Below are positions 47,095-60,317 of a stretch of 64,000 nt of DNA, piece after piece (position 1 is the stretch's first letter; each line of letters begins with the position of its first letter). Under the pieces are notes generated by a model that ran no database searches, was not told the origin of the DNA, and saw only the letters and a list, made by a program, of their open reading frames with translations. Position numbers and translations under genes: made by a program. This stretch comes from Paracoccus marinus (GTDB taxonomy: Bacteria > Pseudomonadota > Alphaproteobacteria > Rhodobacterales > Rhodobacteraceae): positions 1-64,000 of the forward strand of contig NZ_VJYZ01000001.1 of NCBI RefSeq assembly GCF_007018965.1, given 5' to 3'.

Positions 47095-47559
47095 ATGCCG
47101 GATGCCGCAGCGGCTGCGATCGACGACGACCTGATGGCGCTTTATTCGCGCCGCATACTGGCGCTCGCGTCCGACATCCCCCATCTCGGCCGCCTGCCCG
47201 CGCCCACGGGCAGCGCCAGTCGCCGGTCGCCGCTATGCGGATCGACCGTAACCGCGCAGGTGGTTGTCGAGGACGGCCGCGTCGCCGAGTTTGCGCAGGA
47301 GGTGCGGGCCTGCGCGCTGGGGCAAGCCTCGGCCGCGCTGCTGGGACAGGTCGCGATCGGCCGCACCGGGCCGGAACTGTCGGTCGCGCGCAACGCGCTG
47401 GCGGCGATGCTGACCGACGGGGGGCCCGTTCCGCCCGCGCCCTTCGACGGGCTCGAGGTGCTGACGCCCGCCCGCGCCTTTCCCAACCGCCACGCCTCGA
47501 TCCTCCTGGCGTGGGATGCGGTCCTGGGCGCGATCGGGGATGCCGGACGGCAGGAATGA
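47095..47559 (+). CDS. IscU/NifU-like iron-sulfur scaffold family protein
   Basis: 154 residues of the NifU_N/IscU fold. Two of the three scaffold cysteines are visible (PLCGSTVTAQ and VRACALGQASAALLG), but the third position, usually LHCSVLA, reads RHASILLAW with Ala. It may therefore not carry a cluster in the classical way. AAGGGG precedes ATG 47095. Genes of this type are often next to hisI in Rhodobacterales. Role in Fe-S assembly is inferred. Confidence 0.82.
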   Translation: MPDAAAAAIDDDLMALYSRRILALASDIPHLGRLPAPTGSASRRSPLCGSTVTAQVVVEDGRVAEFAQEVRACALGQASAALLGQVAIGRTGPELSVARNALAAMLTDGGPVPPAPFDGLEVLTPARAFPNRHASILLAWDAVLGAIGDAGRQE

Positions 47560-47588
47560 AAAAAGCCGGCCCGAAGAACAGGGCCGGC
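47559..47588 (-). terminator. Rho-independent terminator of the 37-residue peptide gene
   Basis: On the minus strand GCCGGCCC pairs with GGGCCGGC across an 8-base loop, followed by TTTTTT. It lies about 85 bp past the small gene's stop; the A-run position means it is oriented for minus-strand transcripts. Confidence 0.8.
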
Positions 47589-47673
47589 AAGTCACGCGTG
47601 ACCGACAGGGGAACAGGCGGCTGCGTCCGGAAAGAAGCGCGGCAGCAAGGTCGACGCGGCAGAAAGCGAAAAA

Positions 47674-47787
47674 TCAGCCGAGCGCGATGAACCCCGGCAG
47701 CCACAAGACGGTGATCGTGGTCACGGACAGCGCGGCGACGGCGAGGATGTCGGCCAAGGCTTCGTTGAACGGGGTCTTGCTGAACAT
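47674..47787 (-). CDS. 37-residue single-span membrane peptide
   Basis: A short frame, MFSKTPFNEALADILAVAAL then SVTTITVLWLPGFIALG, with a strong ribosome site AGGGAG seven bases upstream of ATG 47787 and its own downstream terminator. The middle and C-terminal parts form one membrane helix. No family recognised. The A+T-rich stretch at 47790-47870 just upstream could hold its promoter. The combination of ribosome site, hydrophobic span and terminator makes a real small protein likely. Confidence 0.62.
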   Translation of the reverse strand: MFSKTPFNEALADILAVAALSVTTITVLWLPGFIALG

Positions 47788-47867
47788 GGGGTCAATCTCC
47801 CTTTGCGATGTTGCCCCTTTGTTCCACGCCGGCCGTTCGCTGTAAAGAACATTTTAAGAACTTTGTC

Positions 47868-52411
<4,544 letters not shown>

Positions 52412-53125
52412 TCAGGCCCTCAGCGCGATCTGTTCCGAAGCAGACGCCTCGTGCGGGTCGCGCAGGACGTAGCCGCGGCCCCACACCGTATCGATGTGGT
52501 TGTCGCCGCCCAGCGCCTCGGACAGCTTCTTGCGCAGCTTGCAGATGAACACGTCAATGATCTTCAGCTCGGGCTCGTCCATGCCGCCGTAGAGATGGTT
52601 GAGGAACATCTCCTTGGTCAGCGTGGTGCCCTTGCGCAGGCTCAGAAGTTCTAGGATCTGGTATTCCTTGCCGGTCAGGTTCACCGACCGCCCCTCGACC
52701 TCGACCGAGCGCGAATCGAGGTTCACAACCATCCGCCCGGTCTGGATCACGGCCTGGCTGTGCCCTTTCGAGCGGCGGATGATGGCCTGGATGCGGGCGA
52801 TCAGCTCGTCGCGGTGGAAGGGCTTCGTCATGTAGTCGTCGGCGCCGAAGCCGAACCCCTTGAGCTTGCTTTCGGTGTCGTCCGACCCGGTCAGGATCAG
52901 GACCGGCGTGTCGATCCGCGACAGGCGGATCTGGCGCAGAACCTCCATCCCGTTCATGTCGGGCAGGTCCAGATCCAGAAGGATCAGGTCGTAGTCGTAC
53001 AGCTTCGCCAGGTCCACGCATTCCTCGCCGAGATCCGTGCGATAGACGTTGAAGCTGGCATGCGTCAGCATCAGCTCGATGCTGCGCGCAGTTGCCGGAT
53101 CATCCTCGACCAACAGGATTCGCAT
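52412..53125 (-). CDS. ctrA: Cell-cycle response regulator CtrA
   Basis: 237 residues. Receiver domain [20 protein letters not shown] with phosphoacceptor Asp51 ([14 protein letters not shown]) and the switch Lys in TKPFHRDEL; OmpR-type winged helix with [19 protein letters not shown] and GRGYVLRDP. CtrA controls motility, gene transfer agents and replication in alphaproteobacteria. ATG 53125 gives the canonical N-terminus. The C-terminus lacks the Caulobacter-type Ala-Ala degradation tag (it ends QIALRA, so a weak tag is possible). sciP is immediately upstream, and a CtrA-like box lies between them. Confidence 0.97.
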   Translation of the reverse strand: MRILLVEDDPATARSIELMLTHASFNVYRTDLGEECVDLAKLYDYDLILLDLDLPDMNGMEVLRQIRLSRIDTPVLILTGSDDTESKLKGFGFGADDYMTKPFHRDELIARIQAIIRRSKGHSQAVIQTGRMVVNLDSRSVEVEGRSVNLTGKEYQILELLSLRKGTTLTKEMFLNHLYGGMDEPELKIIDVFICKLRKKLSEALGGDNHIDTVWGRGYVLRDPHEASASEQIALRA

Positions 53126-53171
53126 GACGTGTCCTTTCTGCCGTTCCCGCTGCCGTTGTGCCCGCAATTGG

Positions 53172-53186
53172 TTAATTTGCGGTTAG
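53172..53186. promoter_or_regulatory. Candidate CtrA binding site upstream of ctrA
   Basis: TTAA-TTTGCGG-TTAG, read on the other strand as CTAAC-CGCAA-ATTAAC, close to the TTAAC-N5-GTTAAC type of CtrA box. It is centred about 54 bp upstream of the ctrA start in the 81-bp sciP-ctrA gap, suggesting autoregulation. Confidence 0.6.
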
Positions 53187-53206
53187 CGAGAACCCGCCTA
53201 TAGCAC

Positions 53207-53491
53207 TCAATCCGCTGTCGTGTGGCGATATTTCTGGATCGTCGTGACTTTCAGCGCGTCCGGTCCCGGCCCCTGCACGGCCGCCGTCCATGCATCCAGT
53301 TCCTCAACCGTGAGTTGATAGCGGTCGATCGCGTCCTCGCGCTTTATCAGCCCGTAACGGATCGCCTGCACGACCGTCAGCTTGCGGCGCGCAACCCAGC
53401 GCGTATCGGCCGCCGGCAGGTCGGCCTGGGTCAGGATGCTGCCGTCCGGCAGGGTTGCGGTGCGTCGGCCCGTGGCCTTGCGTACATACAT
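53207..53491 (-). CDS. sciP: CtrA inhibitor SciP (DUF1153 family)
   Basis: 94 residues, the length of Caulobacter SciP. Conserved blocks are [53 protein letters not shown] and VTTIQKYR, matching DUF1153. SciP binds CtrA and blocks its recruitment of RNA polymerase, and it also binds DNA. Directly upstream of ctrA on the same strand. A CtrA-like box and two GANTC sites lie in its promoter region. Confidence 0.93.
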   Translation of the reverse strand: MYVRKATGRRTATLPDGSILTQADLPAADTRWVARRKLTVVQAIRYGLIKREDAIDRYQLTVEELDAWTAAVQGPGPDALKVTTIQKYRHTTAD

Positions 53492-53536
53492 GAAACATCG
53501 CCTCGTTCTGATCGGACGACCATGCGGGCATGGCGC

Positions 53537-53552
53537 TTAAATCCGGGTGAAC
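53537..53552. promoter_or_regulatory. Candidate CtrA binding site upstream of sciP
   Basis: TTAAA-TCCGG-GTGAAC matches TTAAC-N5-GTTAAC at 9 of 11 defined positions and lies about 45 bp upstream of sciP in the divergent sciP/mnmA region. CtrA activates sciP in Caulobacter. Confidence 0.4.
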
Positions 53553-53572
53553 GCGGAACGCCGCTGCGGGTT

Positions 53573-53621
53573 GAGTCTTTGCCGCATTTTCCTATATTTT
53601 GTCGCATTCGGCGCGAGAGTC
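53573..53621. promoter_or_regulatory. Two GANTC methylation sites in the sciP/mnmA intergenic region
   Basis: GAGTC at 53573-53577 and GAGTC at 53617-53621, flanking an A+T-rich stretch with CTATATTTT that may be a promoter. CcrM methylation here could tie sciP or mnmA to replication timing. Confidence 0.4.
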
Positions 53622-53650
53622 CCACGCCGCCCGCCTCAAGGATCAGCCGC

Positions 53651-54820
53651 ATGACCATCTCGACCCCGGTTCCGGGCGACAGCATCGCCGTCAATTCGCT
53701 GGGCTTCGCAAAGCCGCCGGCCGAGACGCGCGTGGTCGTGGCCATGTCTGGCGGCGTCGACAGTTCGGTCGTGGCCGCGATGCTGGCCGAGGAAGGTTAC
53801 GACGTGATCGGCGTGACGCTGCAGCTTTACGATCATGGCGCGGCCCTGGCCAAGAAGGGCGCATGCTGCGCGGGTCAGGACATTCACGACGCGCGCCGGG
53901 TGGCCGAACGGATCGGGTTTCCGCACTACGTCCTCGACTACGAGAACAAGTTCCGCGAATCGGTGATCGAGGAGTTCGCCGACGCCTATCTTGCCGGGGC
54001 GACGCCCGTGCCCTGCATCCGCTGCAACGAGCGGGTCAAGTTCCGCGATCTTCTGGAAACCGCGCGCGACCTTGACGCCGACTGCATGGCGACCGGCCAC
54101 TACATCCAGCGGCGCGCGGGCGCGGGCGGGGCCGAGCTGCACATGGCCAGCGACCCCAACCGCGACCAGAGCTATTTCCTGTTCTCGACCACGCCCGAAC
54201 AGCTCGAGTTCCTGCGCTTTCCGCTGGGCGGCCTGGCAAGCAAGGCCGAGACGCGGGCGCTGGCCGCGCGCTACGGCCTCGGCGTCGCTGACAAGCCCGA
54301 CAGCCAGGACATCTGCTTCGTCCCGAACGGCAACTACGCCAGCGTGATCGAAAAGCTGCGCCCCGGCGCGGCCGATCCGGGCGAGATCGTGGACATGGAC
54401 GGCAACGTGCTGGGCCGCCACCGCGGCGTCATCCACTACACGATCGGCCAGCGCCGCGGCCTAGCGATCGGAGGACTGGGCGAGCCGCTGTATGTCGTCA
54501 GACTTGAACCCGACACGCGCCGCGTCGTCGTGGGCCCGCGCGAGGCGCTGGCCACGACCATCGTCCGCGTGGCCGAGGTGAACTGGCTGGGCGAGGGCGA
54601 GCTTGCATCCATGCCCGAGCGCGAGATCGCGGTCCGCATCCGATCGACCCGCCCGCCCCGCGCGGCAGTCCTGCGCCCCGCCGGCCCCGGCCGGGCCGAG
54701 GTCGAACTGATCGAGGCCGAGGAGGGAGTCAGCCCCGGACAGGCCTGCGTGTTTTACGATCCGGGCAGCACCCGCGTGCTGGGCGGAGGATGGATCACCG
54801 GCAGAGGACCCAAGACATGA
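53651..54820 (+). CDS. mnmA: tRNA-specific 2-thiouridylase
   Basis: 389 residues. PP-loop [18 protein letters not shown] for ATP, catalytic cysteines in [13 protein letters not shown] and [13 protein letters not shown], tRNA-binding and beta-barrel domains to the end. Forms s2U34 in tRNA-Lys, -Glu and -Gln. ATG 53651 was chosen because the upstream frame is unlike the family and ATG starts a plausible 18-residue leader. Overlaps gpx by four bases (ATGA). Confidence 0.96.
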   Translation: MTISTPVPGDSIAVNSLGFAKPPAETRVVVAMSGGVDSSVVAAMLAEEGYDVIGVTLQLYDHGAALAKKGACCAGQDIHDARRVAERIGFPHYVLDYENKFRESVIEEFADAYLAGATPVPCIRCNERVKFRDLLETARDLDADCMATGHYIQRRAGAGGAELHMASDPNRDQSYFLFSTTPEQLEFLRFPLGGLASKAETRALAARYGLGVADKPDSQDICFVPNGNYASVIEKLRPGAADPGEIVDMDGNVLGRHRGVIHYTIGQRRGLAIGGLGEPLYVVRLEPDTRRVVVGPREALATTIVRVAEVNWLGEGELASMPEREIAVRIRSTRPPRAAVLRPAGPGRAEVELIEAEEGVSPGQACVFYDPGSTRVLGGGWITGRGPKT

Positions 54821-55362
54821 CCGAGCTTCACGACATAGCGCTGACCCGCAACGATGGCAGCGACGCCACGCTGGACGACTGGGCCGGTCAGGTCCGGCTG
54901 GTCGTCAACGTCGCGTCGAAATGCGGCCTGACCGGGCAGTACGACGCGCTCGAGGCGTTGTATCGCCGCTACCGCGACCGGGGGTTCGTCGTGCTGGGCT
55001 TCCCTGCCAACGACTTCCTCGGGCAGGAACCCGGGACCGATGCCGAGATCGCCGACTTCTGCAGCGGCACCTTCGACGTGACCTTTCCCCTGTTCGCCAA
55101 GGCGCCCGTCGCGGGGGCCGACAAGCAGGCGCTGTATGCGGCGCTGATCGCGGCGCGCCCCCGGCGCGAGGACGAAGGCGGGATGCGCGCCGGGCTGGAA
55201 AAGCACGGGCTGTCGGTGAACGACGCGCCCGAGGTGATGTGGAACTTCGAGAAGTTCCTGATCGGCCGCGATGGGCGCGTCATCGCGCGCTTCGCCCCCG
55301 ACACCGTACCCGACGATCCCCGGATCGTGCAGGCGGTCGAGGCGGCTCTGGACCAGGCCTGA
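54817..55362 (+). CDS. Glutathione peroxidase family protein (Cys type)
   Basis: 181 residues. Peroxidatic Cys36 in [13 protein letters not shown], the Gln in [12 protein letters not shown] and Trp in [14 protein letters not shown] complete the catalytic set. Most bacterial members use thioredoxin as reductant. Translationally coupled to mnmA by ATGA. Removes hydroperoxides in the cytoplasm. Confidence 0.93.
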   Translation: MTELHDIALTRNDGSDATLDDWAGQVRLVVNVASKCGLTGQYDALEALYRRYRDRGFVVLGFPANDFLGQEPGTDAEIADFCSGTFDVTFPLFAKAPVAGADKQALYAALIAARPRREDEGGMRAGLEKHGLSVNDAPEVMWNFEKFLIGRDGRVIARFAPDTVPDDPRIVQAVEAALDQA

Positions 55363-55397
55363 TACGGTCGGGATCGAAGCCGACGTCGGGCGCGCCG

Positions 55398-55808
55398 TCA
55401 GGCCGCCGCGGCGGCGTGGGCGCGCAATCGCTCCACCATCGCCCTCAGGCCGTTCGACCGCTGCGCCGACAGGTGGTCCTGCAGGTTCAGGCGCCCGAGT
55501 TCCGCCGTCGCATCCACGCGGGCCGCGTCCGCGACCGGCAAGCCGGCGTACAGCTCGTGCAGCACCGCGATCAGGCCGCGCACGATCAGCGCGTCGCTGT
55601 CGCCCTGGAAATCGAACCGGCCGCCATCCACGACGGGCTGGATCCAGACCTGACTCGCGCAGCCCTCGACCTTGGTCGCGGGCACCTTCAGCGCCTCGTC
55701 CATCGGCGCCATCGCCTTGCCCAGTTCAATCACGTGGCGATAGCGATCTTCCCAGTCGTCCAGAAAGGCGAAATCCTCGACGAGCGTTTCAAAGGCGGGG
55801 GAGGCCAT
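55398..55808 (-). CDS. sufE: Cysteine desulfurization protein SufE
   Basis: 136 residues. The acceptor Cys50 lies in KVEGCASQVWI, the family hallmark, followed by FQGDSDALIVRGLIAVL. It takes sulfur from SufS for Fe-S cluster assembly. The rest of the suf operon is not nearby. ATG 55808; convergent with gpx. Confidence 0.95.
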   Translation of the reverse strand: MASPAFETLVEDFAFLDDWEDRYRHVIELGKAMAPMDEALKVPATKVEGCASQVWIQPVVDGGRFDFQGDSDALIVRGLIAVLHELYAGLPVADAARVDATAELGRLNLQDHLSAQRSNGLRAMVERLRAHAAAAA

Positions 55809-55931
55809 GCGGGTTCCTTTCGGCTTGGCCGCCGTTCTAGACCCGCCACCGGCGATGGTCAAAGCGCCCCCTTTCCGGTCGCGCCCCGATCGCCTATCAC
55901 CGGCAGGAGTTCACGTTCGAGGGCCCGCACC

Positions 55932-56495
55932 ATGACGCACACCCGCCGCTATCCGCCGATCGCGTCCGCAAAGGCGCTCGTGGTGCTGGTCTGCGCGGCC
56001 GGGGTCCTGTCCGCCTGCGGCGGCGGCCGTTCGGCTGGCGATGGGGGCGGTGGCGGCAGCCGCTGGAATCCGGTGACGTGGATCACCTCGCCCCTGTCGT
56101 CGCGCGCGCCCAAGACGCTGGAGCCCGAAGGCGGCTACGGCAAGGTCGATGCGCGCACGCCCGTGGCGCAGATCCTGTCCGCCCGGTGGGAGCCGCTGAA
56201 CGAAGGGCGCCTGCTGGTCGTCACCGCGATCGCGCCCACGAAGGGGTGGCACGACGCGGCGCTGGTGAACCAGACCTCGCAGCCAGCGGGGCGGATCGTG
56301 CCGGATGCCGACGGGGTCCTGCGGCTGCAATTGCTGGCCTCGCCGCCGCCCGAGGGGTCGGCCGACGCGGCCCGGGCGGCCCAGCCCGGCGCCGACACGA
56401 TCACCGCGGCGATGCCCATCAGCACGGTCGAGCTGCGCAGCATCGGCAGCGTTACCGTCAGCGGCGGGCTGAACGGCATCACCCTTCAGCGCTGA
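55932..56495 (+). CDS. Lipoprotein of unknown function
   Basis: 187 residues. Signal peptide and lipobox VLSACG (Cys near residue 29), a Gly-rich linker (GGGRSAGDGGGGGSRW), then a beta-rich domain (RLLVVTAIAPTKGWHDAALV, ELRSIGSVTVSGGLNGITLQ). No family recognised. Likely anchored to the outer membrane facing the periplasm. Divergent from sufE, convergent with the GNAT gene. Confidence 0.75.
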   Translation: MTHTRRYPPIASAKALVVLVCAAGVLSACGGGRSAGDGGGGGSRWNPVTWITSPLSSRAPKTLEPEGGYGKVDARTPVAQILSARWEPLNEGRLLVVTAIAPTKGWHDAALVNQTSQPAGRIVPDADGVLRLQLLASPPPEGSADAARAAQPGADTITAAMPISTVELRSIGSVTVSGGLNGITLQR

Positions 56496-56531
56496 AACGG
56501 TGCCTCAGCAAAGGCGCAGGCGCGGCGCGGG

Positions 56532-57113
56532 TCAGCGCATACGCCGTAGATAGGTCCAGGTCGGCACTCGCGCGCCGCGCGCGACCGACCAGCTTTCCGC
56601 GTCGCCCAGATAGGCGAAGCCGCAGTTCGTCAGCACCTTGGCCGATCCGGGATTGTCCTGAAACGCCTCGGCGAACAGCGTCCGCGCATCGTGCGGATTG
56701 GCCGCGACCAGCGCCTGCACGGCCTCGGTCGCGAATCCCGTGTTCCAGAACCCCGCGCCGATCCAGAAGCCCAGTTCGGACTGCTCGTCCTCGAGCCGGG
56801 TCAGCGACACGACCCCCACCATCTCGCACTGGTCCGAGGTCGAGCCGTCGATCGCCCACACATCCTCGTCGCGACCCGCGTCCATCGCGCGCTCGACGTA
56901 GCCCTGTGCCGCGCCGGGGGGCAGCGGGTGCGGGATCGCGCGCGTGCCTTCGGCCAGACGGCGGTCGGCGGTGTAATGCGCGATCAGCCCCGCATCCGAC
57001 ACCCGCAACGGACGCAGCGTGAACCGACCCGCCTGGATGGTGGGCTGGTCCGCGCCCTTGTGCGCGGCAGGGGTAAGCGGGGCGGCGTGACGGGCGAGCG
57101 CTAGATCGGCCAT
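56532..57113 (-). CDS. GNAT family N-acetyltransferase (RimJ-like)
   Basis: 193 residues. RFTLRPLRVSDAGLIAHYTAD opens the fold, and ELGFWIGAGFWNTGFATEAV is the acetyl-CoA binding A motif of the Acetyltransf_3 group. ATG 57113 with AGGATC upstream is preferred; an in-frame start ten codons earlier exists. It follows rpmA on the same strand, as in many Rhodobacterales. Substrate unknown. Confidence 0.87.
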   Translation of the reverse strand: MADLALARHAAPLTPAAHKGADQPTIQAGRFTLRPLRVSDAGLIAHYTADRRLAEGTRAIPHPLPPGAAQGYVERAMDAGRDEDVWAIDGSTSDQCEMVGVVSLTRLEDEQSELGFWIGAGFWNTGFATEAVQALVAANPHDARTLFAEAFQDNPGSAKVLTNCGFAYLGDAESWSVARGARVPTWTYLRRMR

Positions 57114-57171
57114 CGATGATCCTGTTGGTGAACGAACCCCCAAGGGGCGTGTCGGCGGAACCGGGAAATGA

Positions 57172-57202
57172 GCAGGGGGACCGGCCGAGCCGATCCCCCT
57201 GC
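57172..57202 (-). terminator. Strong hairpin after rpmA, possible terminator
   Basis: GCAGGGGGA and TCCCCCTGC form a perfect 9-bp stem with an inner CGGC/GCCG stem, 20 bp past the rpmA stop. There is no long T-run on either strand, so termination may be partial. Confidence 0.5.
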
Positions 57203-57221
57203 CCTTCGGTGTGCGGTTGCC

Positions 57222-57491
57222 TTACTGGGCGGCCTGCGCGGCGGGCTGCACGGAAATGAACGTGCGGCCCTTCAGGCCCTTCTTGAAGGTCACGTGACCA
57301 TCGACCAGCGCGAACAGCGTGTGGTCCTTGCCCATGCCGACATTGGCCCCCGGCCACCATTGCGTGCCGCGCTGGCGGACGATGATGTTGCCGGCGATCG
57401 CGGCCTGGCCGCCGAACAGCTTGACGCCGAGACGACGACCGGCGGAGTCGCGACCGTTGCGGGAAGAACCGCCTGCTTTCTTGTGTGCCAT
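57222..57491 (-). CDS. rpmA: 50S ribosomal protein L27
   Basis: 89 residues, starting [20 protein letters not shown] as in other L27 proteins, without the N-terminal processing extension of Firmicutes. Its N-terminal tail reaches the peptidyl-transferase centre. Thirteen bases after rplU. Confidence 0.97.
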   Translation of the reverse strand: MAHKKAGGSSRNGRDSAGRRLGVKLFGGQAAIAGNIIVRQRGTQWWPGANVGMGKDHTLFALVDGHVTFKKGLKGRTFISVQPAAQAAQ

Positions 57492-57504
57492 GGTTCAGCG
57501 CTCC

Positions 57505-57918
57505 TTATGCGGTGGTGACGGCTGCGGCGGCAGTGCCGCCGTTCACGCCCGCGGCATAGGCGCGCCGCGCGATCCGGGCACCCGTCGCCGCCTTGACGTC
57601 GGACGAATCGGCGCCGGATTCCAGCAGGTCGGTGACGCGCAGCAGCGTCAGCTGCTGGCGATGCCCGCGGGTGCGCTGCGACGAGTGCTTCCGGCGGCGC
57701 TTGTGGTAGGTGATGACCTTGTCGGCCTTGATGGTGTCGATGACCTCGGCCACCACGCCGGCGCCGGACACCATGGGCGCACCGATGGTGCTGCCGATCA
57801 TCAGGATATCGTTGAACTGGACCTTGTCGCCGGCTTCGGCGTCCAGCTTCTCGACGCGCAGCACGTCACCGGCCTGAACCCGGTACTGCTTGCCGCCCGT
57901 CTTGAGGACTGCGAACAT
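57505..57918 (-). CDS. rplU: 50S ribosomal protein L21
   Basis: 137 residues. [20 protein letters not shown] and [20 protein letters not shown] are the L21 signature; the usual 103 residues are followed by an Ala-rich alphaproteobacterial C-terminal extension. ATG 57918; first gene of rplU-rpmA. Upstream 57919-58125 probably holds the promoter and leader. Confidence 0.96.
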   Translation of the reverse strand: MFAVLKTGGKQYRVQAGDVLRVEKLDAEAGDKVQFNDILMIGSTIGAPMVSGAGVVAEVIDTIKADKVITYHKRRRKHSSQRTRGHRQQLTLLRVTDLLESGADSSDVKAATGARIARRAYAAGVNGGTAAAAVTTA

Positions 57919-58125
57919 CGTGTCTTCTTTCATCTGCCGCGTCCTGTGGCCCCCGGTCGGAAACCGGATGTTTCGGGCCAAAGCCCGCCGTCAGACAGCG
58001 CACCCCTTGTGCGGGATGTGTGGAAACAAAAGTCAGGCCACGGGCGAAGCCCCGGCCGGACGCGGCCTCTATGCCCCAATCGCGCGGCCAAGTCAAACGA
58101 AACGAACGCGCCGGCCGCGGGTCTG

Positions 58126-59946
58126 TCAGGCGTCGTCGCGCTCGGCCAGCGCCAGCCATTCGTCCTCTGCCGAGGCCAGCGCGCGCTGGCGTTCGGACAG
58201 CGCCTCGGTCGCCTTGGCGAACTTGGCGGGCTGGGCGGAATAAAGCTGCGGATCGGCCAGGAACTCGCCCAGCTTCGCGATCTCGGCCTCAAGCCGGGCC
58301 AGTTCGCCCGGCAGCGTCTCGAGCCGGTGCCGTTCGGTGAAGGACAGCTTCGCGGCCCGCGATTTAGCGGGCGCCGCTGCCGCTGCGGCCGATCCGGTCG
58401 CCGTGCGCACGGCCACCGACGCCTGCGGCCCCGCGTCGTCCTGCCGCTGCGCAAGATAGTCGGTCCAGCCGCCGGCATAGGTCGTGGCACGCCCGTCGCC
58501 TTCCATCGCGATGGTGGTGTCGGCCACGCGGTCGATGAAGTCGCGGTCGTGGCTCACCAGCAGCACGGTCCCGTCGTAGTCGCCCAGAATGTCCTGCAGC
58601 AGGTCCAGCGTCTCGATATCAAGATCGTTGGTCGGCTCGTCCAGCACCAGCAGGTTCGACGGCTTCGCCATGATCCGCGCCAGCAGCAGGCGCGCCTTTT
58701 CGCCGCCCGACAGGCTGCCCACCGGTGCCCGCACCTGCGCGTCGTCGAACAGGAAATCCTTGAGGTATCCCACGACATGCCGGGGCTGGCCGCGCACCAT
58801 CACCTGGTCGGCGCGCCCGCCCACGCGCATCTCGGGATCGCCGGTCAGCGATTCCCAAAGGCTGACGTTTTCATCCAGCGCCGAGCGGTTCTGGTCGAAG
58901 ACCGCGATCTGCAGGTTGGTGCCGTGAACGACGGTGCCGGTGTCGGGCGCAATCTCGCCCGTGAGCATGCGGATCAGCGTCGTCTTGCCCGCGCCGTTCG
59001 GGCCCACAAAGGCGATCCGGTCGCCGCGCTGCACGCGCAGGTCGAACGGGCGCAGGATCATCCGGTCGCCGAACGACTTCGAGATGTCGCGGGCCTCGAT
59101 CACCCGCTTGCCCGACTGCACGCCGCTGTCGAAGGCCATCGCGGCCGTCCCTTGCCGCCGGATCTGGGACGAGCGTTCCTGCCGCAGCGCCGCCAGCGCG
59201 CGGACCCGGCCCTGGTTGCGCTTGCGCCGGGCGCTGATGCCCTCGACCGCCCAACGCCCCTCGGCCTTGATCTTGCGGTCGAGCTTGTGGCGCGCCTCGT
59301 CCTCGGCGGCCCAGGTCGCCTCGCGCCAGTCCTCGAACGCCTCAAACCCCTTGTCCTGCCGGCGCACCTCGCCGCGGTCGATCCACAGCGTGGAGCGCGC
59401 GAGCGCGCGCAGGAAGGCGCGGTCGTGGCTGATGAGGACGAAGGCCGCGCGGGTCTCGGCCAGCTGCCGTTCTAGCCAGCCGATCGCCTGGATGTCGAGA
59501 TGGTTGGTCGGCTCGTCGAGCAGCATCAGGTCGGGCGCCTGCGCCAGCAGCCGCGCGAGCGCCGCCCGCCTGCGTTCGCCGCCCGAGGCGGTGGCGACCG
59601 GCCGGTGCGGATCGAACTTCAGCCCCTCGGCCGCGACATCGACAAGGTAATCCTCGCCCGGTGCGAGCCCGGCGGCGGCGAACTCGCCCAGCGTCGCGAA
59701 GCCCGACAGGTCGGGGTCCTGTTCCATGTAGCCGACACTGGTGCCCGCGGGCGTCACGACCTCCCCCCGGTCGGCCTCGACCAGGCCCGCCATGACCTTC
59801 ATCAGGGTGGACTTGCCCGACCCGTTGCGCCCGACAAGCGCCAGCCGGTCGCCCTGCTGGACGGTGAGGGACAGCCCGTCGAAGACGGGGTTACCGCCGA
59901 AGGTAAGGGAAATGTCGGAGAGTTGCAGAAGAGGTGCGCGCGCCAT
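58126..59946 (-). CDS. uup: ABC-F family ATPase Uup
   Basis: 606 residues with two ABC domains: Walker [17 protein letters not shown] and [16 protein letters not shown], signatures [11 protein letters not shown] and [11 protein letters not shown], and Walker B sequences [12 protein letters not shown] and [13 protein letters not shown] linker helix with basic residues ([18 protein letters not shown]) and a C-terminal coiled coil that binds DNA in E. coli Uup. ABC-F proteins act on ribosomes; Uup also affects transposon excision. ATG 59946. Confidence 0.93.
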   Translation of the reverse strand: MARAPLLQLSDISLTFGGNPVFDGLSLTVQQGDRLALVGRNGSGKSTLMKVMAGLVEADRGEVVTPAGTSVGYMEQDPDLSGFATLGEFAAAGLAPGEDYLVDVAAEGLKFDPHRPVATASGGERRRAALARLLAQAPDLMLLDEPTNHLDIQAIGWLERQLAETRAAFVLISHDRAFLRALARSTLWIDRGEVRRQDKGFEAFEDWREATWAAEDEARHKLDRKIKAEGRWAVEGISARRKRNQGRVRALAALRQERSSQIRRQGTAAMAFDSGVQSGKRVIEARDISKSFGDRMILRPFDLRVQRGDRIAFVGPNGAGKTTLIRMLTGEIAPDTGTVVHGTNLQIAVFDQNRSALDENVSLWESLTGDPEMRVGGRADQVMVRGQPRHVVGYLKDFLFDDAQVRAPVGSLSGGEKARLLLARIMAKPSNLLVLDEPTNDLDIETLDLLQDILGDYDGTVLLVSHDRDFIDRVADTTIAMEGDGRATTYAGGWTDYLAQRQDDAGPQASVAVRTATGSAAAAAAPAKSRAAKLSFTERHRLETLPGELARLEAEIAKLGEFLADPQLYSAQPAKFAKATEALSERQRALASAEDEWLALAERDDA

Positions 59947-60317
59947 GACGCGCCGCCTATCCTGCCCGGCGAAGGTCGTCAACGCGGGGCGGGTGCGGTG
60001 GGTCGGCCGCGCGCGCGTCAGAGGTGGATGGATGAGGTGGATGCCTGGGACGAGGAGCCTTGCCGAGGCGGCACTTGCCTGCTGCCAGCACGAAGGACAC
60101 CCGTAGAATACGACGAGCTGGTCACGAACCGCTTTCCGCGAAGGTCGACGTCTCAGGCGTCGTCGGGTGCCTCAGGTCGGAAGGTGCCGCTTGTCACGCA
60201 GGATCGACCGGGCCCGTCAGTCCGCAGAAGCTGCGACCAAACAGACAGCAAGCGCCCGGCCTCCCCCGGCCAAGCTGCAGGTCGCCGCGAGACCCGCCTG
60301 CGTGCCCAACCTGCCCC
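59947..60317 (+). other. 371-bp region without a recognised gene
   Basis: Between uup (divergent start) and the diguanylate cyclase stop. It contains frames in several directions but none with a start, ribosome site or family resemblance. The base composition dips in GC around 60090-60260. The 120 bases upstream of uup should hold its promoter. Confidence 0.4.
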
